A DNA stretch of 64,000 nt, from contig OW240917.1 of assembly GCA_933207985.1 (NCBI GenBank), positions 248,285,189 through 248,349,188 of the forward strand. Reading direction: 5' to 3'. This document shows, in pieces, positions 58,416 to 64,000 of this stretch. The DNA is from Pelobates cultripes (Eukaryota; Chordata; Amphibia; Anura; Pelobatidae). Below the pieces are notes generated by a model that ran no database searches, had not been told where the DNA came from, and worked only from the letters and a program-made list of their open reading frames with translations. Position numbers and translations under genes: made by a program. The stretch's first letter is position 1. Every line of letters begins with the position of its first letter.

Positions 58416-59159
58416 TCTATAGTTTGTAAGATGCTGGGGGAATAGAAAATGGTGAGCACAAATTTCACAGAGATAGCCAGGTAATGCAAGGATAAGATGA
58501 GGATAAAGAACCATTTAGCACCGTGTCCTCTCCACCAGCCACAAGGGAGCTTTCCTTTCTTATTCCCATTATGATGGCCTCAGATAATGAACTCAAGGAC
58601 AATAAAATGCTCATTTTGCGCTTTTGTAAGTGTGCAGCAGGCTGCATTGAAATGCAAAGTGTTCTGTGACACTGCATCCTTTCCCTTGCCCGGCCTGTCA
58701 GATGGATCCTGAATTGCAGCTGGTGGGGAGTGGAGGCTGGCACCACCTGGACATTAACTGTTCTCATAAGCTACTGGTTCAGCCTGAAGGGATGGACAGA
58801 CCATTGCTCTTCCATCTGCTACCCCTCACCCCCAAATTCGTAACCTAGAGGTAACAAAGACAAGTGCCCGTGAACTTAACATACTTCTCAATCCAATCTT
58901 TGCCATTTTCCTTAGCTCAACACCACACAGGTGGGTCCTGGAAAGTCCCAGGTCTATTCATCAAAGTGTAAATTGTTTATTATTCAAGTTAAATTTAAAA
59001 TGTTAGGGCAAGATAGAAAAAAAGTATACATTCTGTATGAGTTCTAGATTCTTCCTAAAAATGCTCTGCCTGAAGTATATTGGAAGGGGTCCTTAAATTA
59101 AAACAATACATCAATAAGTACAAATTTTATGATTTATGAATACATAATGTAAAATTTTT
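58416..59159. other. Intergenic, nothing recognised
   Basis: Short frames on both strands near 58465-58848 are not supported as genes. A partial TTCACTAAA-like stretch (TTCATCAAAGTGTAAATTG) is at 58956-59010. Confidence 0.35.
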
Positions 59160-59830
59160 CTTAAAACGTTTTTATTGAAAACGTTTAATATTCAAAAATC
59201 TCTATTCTATATAAATCCAGTGCTACGGAGCATAAAGATAAACCTATTTCAACTCTTCTAGTGCCAGAACATTGAAGATAAACATTTCAACCCAAGCGTA
59301 CAAAGATATCTTAACACACAAAGTGCCAGTAAGGTGAGGTGTTGTAGGTACCTCTCCTTATTAGTGCAACATCCCCAGTGTTTGAAAACCACTTTATAAA
59401 CACAAAACAATAGTTAGAAAGAATAGAGATAGGGGGCGCTTTAAAATAAGTGTGATAACAGAGGAGTAACAAAATTGATACTTATTCACACTGGTTCTTC
59501 ATATTATATGTACTCCACCTAAATATAAAAAAATAATGCATAGCATAATACTGTATGGTGGGTACACTCTTATTAGTGATGTCAAATTCCAACTCACAAT
59601 TTTCAGAGCCACGTATAGTAGGCTCTGACTATAACAGCACGCTCAGATATCCCTTTGAATGTAAGTCCACTGCTTCGCTTTTGCAGATATCACGTCTGGT
59701 CCCAAGAATCAGCAAAATAATAATGTGCAGGTTCGAAGTTAAAATGCTTAAAATTAGCTTTAATAGAAAATAACAAAAGTGGATATAACAATAAAAAGTA
59801 TCAATAACACTAACGCGTTTCGACCCAAGT
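59160..59830. repeat. Unclassified interspersed repeat
   Basis: Contains GGGGGCGCTTTAAAATAAGT and ACTAACGCGTTTCGACCCAA, phrases typical of anuran dispersed repeats as I remember them. No coding domain. Confidence 0.4.
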
Positions 59831-60170
59831 GTTGGACTTTTTTTTTTTAAATTTCAAAAAGTTTTATTGACATCTAAAGATGATACAATATGAAAATTTT
59901 GCAATTTACAGCACTTTTATTTTACCTAATCAGTGGTAGTTAGCTTTACAGCAGATTGTCTGAGAATAATACTAGTTGCTGCAATACAAATCAAGTAATT
60001 TGAATTCATGTTTGAACCATCCCACTGATGTATTAAAAATTAAATTCAGTATCTGATACACAATGTACTGTGGTCCTCCAATGTATTTTATGGAGGGGAC
60101 CCCCATAATTGGATGCAGCAGGCCTTGTATGTAACCAGGGCAGGGTGTCAACATACATTTACATATATTT
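59831..60170 (-). mobile_element. LINE-like 3' end, minus orientation
   Basis: Begins with a T-run and AAAAAGTTTTATTGACATCT, similar to the left edges at 23675 and 27435. No coding motif. Confidence 0.35.
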
Positions 60171-61196
60171 TTGGTCTGCTATCAGCACGTAAATAAAAAC
60201 AAGATTCATAATGTCATTTTAATATCCCCTCAGCCTCAGACCATAAATATGTTAATTGTGCACCTGATGCATGAAGGTTGTTTCTTTGTCTACAACGTTT
60301 CATAGATAAGGACAATGTCTGCTGTGTGTTACTTTGTGTGTTATTTAACACAGGAGTCTTCCTCTCTGCCTTGCTCGCAATTACACTGATAAAATAAAGT
60401 GCATGAAATACCAAATGTTGCTGCAAACAAAAAAACAAATAAAAACAAAAGCATTTGGAATATTTGACAAAGCAATGGCTGGGCAACGTGATGCAACTTC
60501 CATCTTCCTGAATATCTCTGAGGGTAAGGGGGGTCTGGTGCAAACAGATGGATACAGGCAGCACATGGGGTGAGGAGTTGTGGAGTGTGAGACAAAAAAG
60601 ATGAAAATTAGAGGACGAACGAATGGCCCATGTCGCTCTGATATCATCACAATGGTGGCCTATTGCTTGAGAGCCGAGTGTTTTTTTTTTTTTTTTTTAA
60701 TTCTAGCCCTTATCGGGTTTAACAGACCCTGAGCTGGAACTGCCTGCACTTCCACCAAATGATTTGCCCATTCACAGGCACACAAAGGCCAGTTGGCTTG
60801 TAAAGTGTTGAGATTAATTGCCCAATAACCAGGAATCTTGATTCAGGCTGCATAGACAGCTTTGCCCTGGGGGTGAGGAAAAAAGGGAGGGTAAGAGGGG
60901 GATCCCATAATGAAGTGTGCAAAAGTTAATTTGATCCTTGACTCGTTGTTTGTCAGAGGGGCAAACAATGAGACTGCTTCTCATCAGTATAATTGAGAGG
61001 GTTACGCTTCGTGCTTTATGCCTGTAATATGATTACATCGTATGGCAATACTGCAGTGTAAAATCACATGTTTGCTAACTCCATCTTGTAGCCAACATGT
61101 AGCACAGCATTCTAATGAATGAGGCTTAATATAAACACAGGTTAAACATCTGTAAAACTAACACCTATGCTCTGTACATGTAATAGACAGTGTTGT
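60171..61196. other. Intergenic, poly(T) tract
   Basis: A run of 18 T at about 60681-60698. Overlapping minus-strand frames around 60214-60650 have no recognised similarity. Confidence 0.4.
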
Positions 61197-61330
61197 TTAT
61201 TTGCTAAGCTGGAACTTCTTTGAGAACTGCACATTTGAGGCCAATGAAAACCATCATCCCATATTTAAAACACTCTATAAAGTTTGCAATTTCTTTATTA
61301 ATTCTATTCAATTCCCAATTTAGCATCTAA
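61197..61330. repeat. TTCACTAAA-type hairpin repeat, diverged
   Basis: TTTATTTGCTAAGCTGGAAC faces AATTCCCAATTTAGCATCTA. Confidence 0.5.
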
Positions 61331-61749
61331 AACCAGTTTGCACATTTTTGACTCTATAAAAGACACATTTGTACACAATGACTCAAGAGTCGACATGGTG
61401 CTCCAACTCTGCCACCCAGTCAGGTTGTATGATTTGGATAAATCAAATATAACCGATTAACCTGTAGATCAGTATAAGTCAGGATATCTCTCTTTTTAAT
61501 ATGGGTCTACAACTCCTGTGACACTCAGCCAGCCACAGGCACAACAATTTACTTTTAGAGTGAAATCTCAGAACCCTAGGAGACGTGATCAGCTACCTGC
61601 TAATTCCCTCGGATCTAGAAGTTAATTGATTAATCAAGTAATCTAAATGCGCAGCCTATTACAGAGCTACTGCAATAAAAAAAAGCTCTACGACAGTCAG
61701 TGTAAAGATTTTGGATTTAGAGAGAGGTAACAGAATTTCTAGTAGTTTA
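61331..61749. other. Intergenic, nothing recognised
   Basis: No supported feature. Confidence 0.4.
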
Positions 61750-61829
61750 TTAACCCATTAAGGACACATGACGTGTATGACATGTCATGATTCCCTTTTA
61801 TTCCAGAAGTTTGGTCCTTAAGGGGTTAA
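61750..61829. repeat. TTAACCCCTTAAGG palindromic element, inverted
   Basis: TTAACCCATTAAGGACACAT...TTTGGTCCTTAAGGGGTTAA; same orientation as 58336-58415. Confidence 0.92.
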
Positions 61830-63114
61830 ACTCCCACCACTATATTTAGTCTTACAGGATAGAATCTCCCATCGTGTTCAGGATAGAAAAGAATGCAGTG
61901 CTGGGGATTTGTTTTTTCTTATTGAATAGTCATATAGCAGAGGCAGTGCAGACTGACAAAGATGAGAATTGAAGGATGCTTGCGACAAAGAAGAATGTCC
62001 TGGACAGGAAGGAGAGAAAAGATAATGGATTTTTTTTTGAGAGGGTGCAAAGGCTTGATAGAGCAATTATCAAATGTATAGCGTTCACTCTTTACGCTGT
62101 ATTTCTGGTACTTTTCAAGTATTTTTTTTTTTTCGGGTTCACACATTTGTTGCTTCCGTTGTATAAGAAGACGTCCAAAACTGTCTCTTTTCTTTCCGAC
62201 AATTTTTTACGCTACTGTCAGATCGGAGGGATATCTGAGACACTTTCCGAGTAATTTTTTACTCACTTATATTATTTCATTAATGTAATCCATAGTAATA
62301 TCCTCAGGAAAAGTAAAAGAAGCCAAAAAAATAGGAATAAAAAAAATTAATTAAGGAAACGGAGGAGAAAAAAAGACAACAATCTACAAATTGTTGAGTG
62401 AAATGGTGCAAGTGAAAGTAAATGTGGCAATTTAAATACATAACTTTCTATGTGTCTGACGCTGAAAGGTGTTTCTGCCAATCAGTGTAGCTTAAAGGGT
62501 AACACCACATGCATTTCTTCTCTTTCCCTTTGTATCGACCCCTACAGGTTTCTTCCTAGGTAAGACAGCATTGCTGTTTTAGGTCGCAATGTATTCCCCG
62601 TTACATATTTCATGAGGTCGAGAGATCTCCGGATTACAAGGCGGCGTTCTGTAACTGCTTCGACTTCTGTGAACAATACCGGACGCCTCTGATGTCGAGA
62701 ACAAAGTCTGGTTGAAATGTCACAGATTGTGAGCTACAGAGAAAGGAATTGTAAAGCACAGTACTGGCTGCAAAATCACAGAACATATATGGGGGGAGAC
62801 CTTAAAGAGATGATGGCTTTCCATTTTGGTTAAGAAATGTAAAGCGTTGGGGATCATTACAGGGTATCCAGCTGGTTCAGCACAAGAGATAAATACTTGA
62901 AGCTCCCTAGACACCAAAAATCCTTTTGATTGTGGCTGCAAGTTATGGCTCTCTGTGCTGGCTATTATATCGTTTATACAGTGTGCCTGGGTTAAACAAA
63001 GAAATTCCCTGTTACTAAATAGTAAAACCAGTGTAAAAAACAAAAAAATCAAAACAGCACACTATGTCAAATAAGCATAAAACACTGGCAGTGTTATTAA
63101 TTAACATGTGAATT
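61830..63114. other. Intergenic, nothing recognised
   Basis: A/T-rich runs near 62120 and 62320; short frames only. Confidence 0.4.
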
Positions 63115-63275
63115 GTCAGGATTTATACATGAATTCAAAGAAACTAACAAATTTTAGGTCACAACTGACAAGCTGAAAATATAGGCAACTTTGTGAATTC
63201 AGCCATGTTGGCCTAAATTGAAGTTCTAATTTAATTTCTGACAATTCAATTTTTCATGAATACCCATTAATTACT
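63115..63275. repeat. TTCACTAAA-type hairpin repeat, diverged
   Basis: ACATGAATTCAAAG...AAATTTTAGGTC faces GTTGGCCTAAATTG...CAATTCAATTTTTCATGAAT. Confidence 0.6.
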
Positions 63276-64000
63276 TACTGAATACCTATTACCTGAGTTT
63301 TAAAATATGAAATTAAAGGCCACTTGAGCAATGGTGACCCATTCTCCAGCTGTTATACAATATATACTAAAATAGATCCTACACAAACTCTCCATGAGAC
63401 TCTTCATAATGTCAGATGGGTCTCCATTCCCCATTGGGAAGGAAGTGTCACAACAGTAAGCAATGTAATGTGGGCCGTAGCCTGGGGCTTAAAGGATATG
63501 ATGTGCCATTGCCCCCTCCCAACGTGAAACTGCGGAAACTAGCATGGGAACTGGGTTGAAAGAGGTCATCTCAGTGGATGCATGTCTCACTTTAGGCTTG
63601 ATGGTAGCTCACATAAGCTGTGCAGTGATCTGTTACAAAAGCAGAATGGCTGATCGGATGCTATACTTCGGTCAACTTTCTAATGTATCCCAGAAAACTT
63701 CATCATCTGTTGTTCCCCCGTAGATTTGTCCAGGCTAGCCTGATAATATATGTAGTAGAATTATTTATATAAGTAAATGGATAGTGAAGCTTTGAAGCAT
63801 GCAAGGACTACAAATACACATGCCAACTCACACTGTCTAAAAATAGGACTATTTATGCATGTTAAACACATTGGGAATGCTCTGTTTCCATTGGTACTAA
63901 AGGGATTTTCTAGCTGCATATGAGGCTAAAACTGCTTTAACAAATTCTGTATAGCAGTCTGCCTTTACAAGAGGTGAAGAAAACAAAGCAGATTCCGATC
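63276..64000. other. Intergenic, nothing recognised
   Basis: No exon, RNA gene or clear repeat to the end of the window. Confidence 0.4.

Overview
This window looks like nuclear DNA from a frog or toad (anuran amphibian). It is intron-bearing and AT-rich, and it is packed with small inverted-repeat transposons and CR1-type and L1/Tx1-type retrotransposon pieces in styles common in anuran genomes. The species cannot be told from sequence alone. Three host protein genes are supported: FAM110A on the minus strand (coding part 8295-9284), an ABRA/STARS-like Costars-domain gene on the plus strand (35027-38137, two coding exons) and the riboflavin transporter SLC52A3 on the plus strand (48514-57441, three coding exons). 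From memory, FAM110A and SLC52A3 are also neighbours on human 20p13, so this is a conserved block. The ABRA-like gene between them is not one I know at the human locus.

Layout. 1-470 is a 66-bp minisatellite. 471-8294 holds dispersed repeats and probably the FAM110A 3' UTR. 8295-9418 is the FAM110A coding exon with a short 5' UTR ending at a likely splice acceptor. 9419-30756 is about 21 kb with no recognised coding exon, filled with foldback elements, a Tc1-type MITE, decayed L1-like fragments, a tRNA-derived SINE and a 45-bp tandem repeat. 30757-34060 is a long 5'-truncated CR1-like retrotransposon with an esterase-domain ORF1 remnant, an endonuclease and an uninterrupted reverse-transcriptase reading frame, broken by two frameshifts. 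34166-38950 is the ABRA-like gene and its flanks. 39000-47100 is repeat-rich: a second CR1 copy is split by a 0.73-kb block that duplicates sequence 1.6 kb away, and there is a degenerate copy of part of the SLC52A3 first coding exon. 48514-57722 is SLC52A3 with a good poly(A) signal. 57750-64000 is repeat-rich intergenic DNA.

The genes do not form an operon or pathway. FAM110A is a centrosome/spindle-associated protein, ABRA-family proteins act on actin and MRTF/SRF signalling, and SLC52A3 imports riboflavin; they share only location. I found no new multi-gene system. The most interesting material is structural: the ABRA-like short paralogue, the SLC52A3 exon fragment upstream of its parent, the local duplication inside a CR1 copy, and a set of TTAA-bounded inverted-repeat elements that nest in and abut one another.
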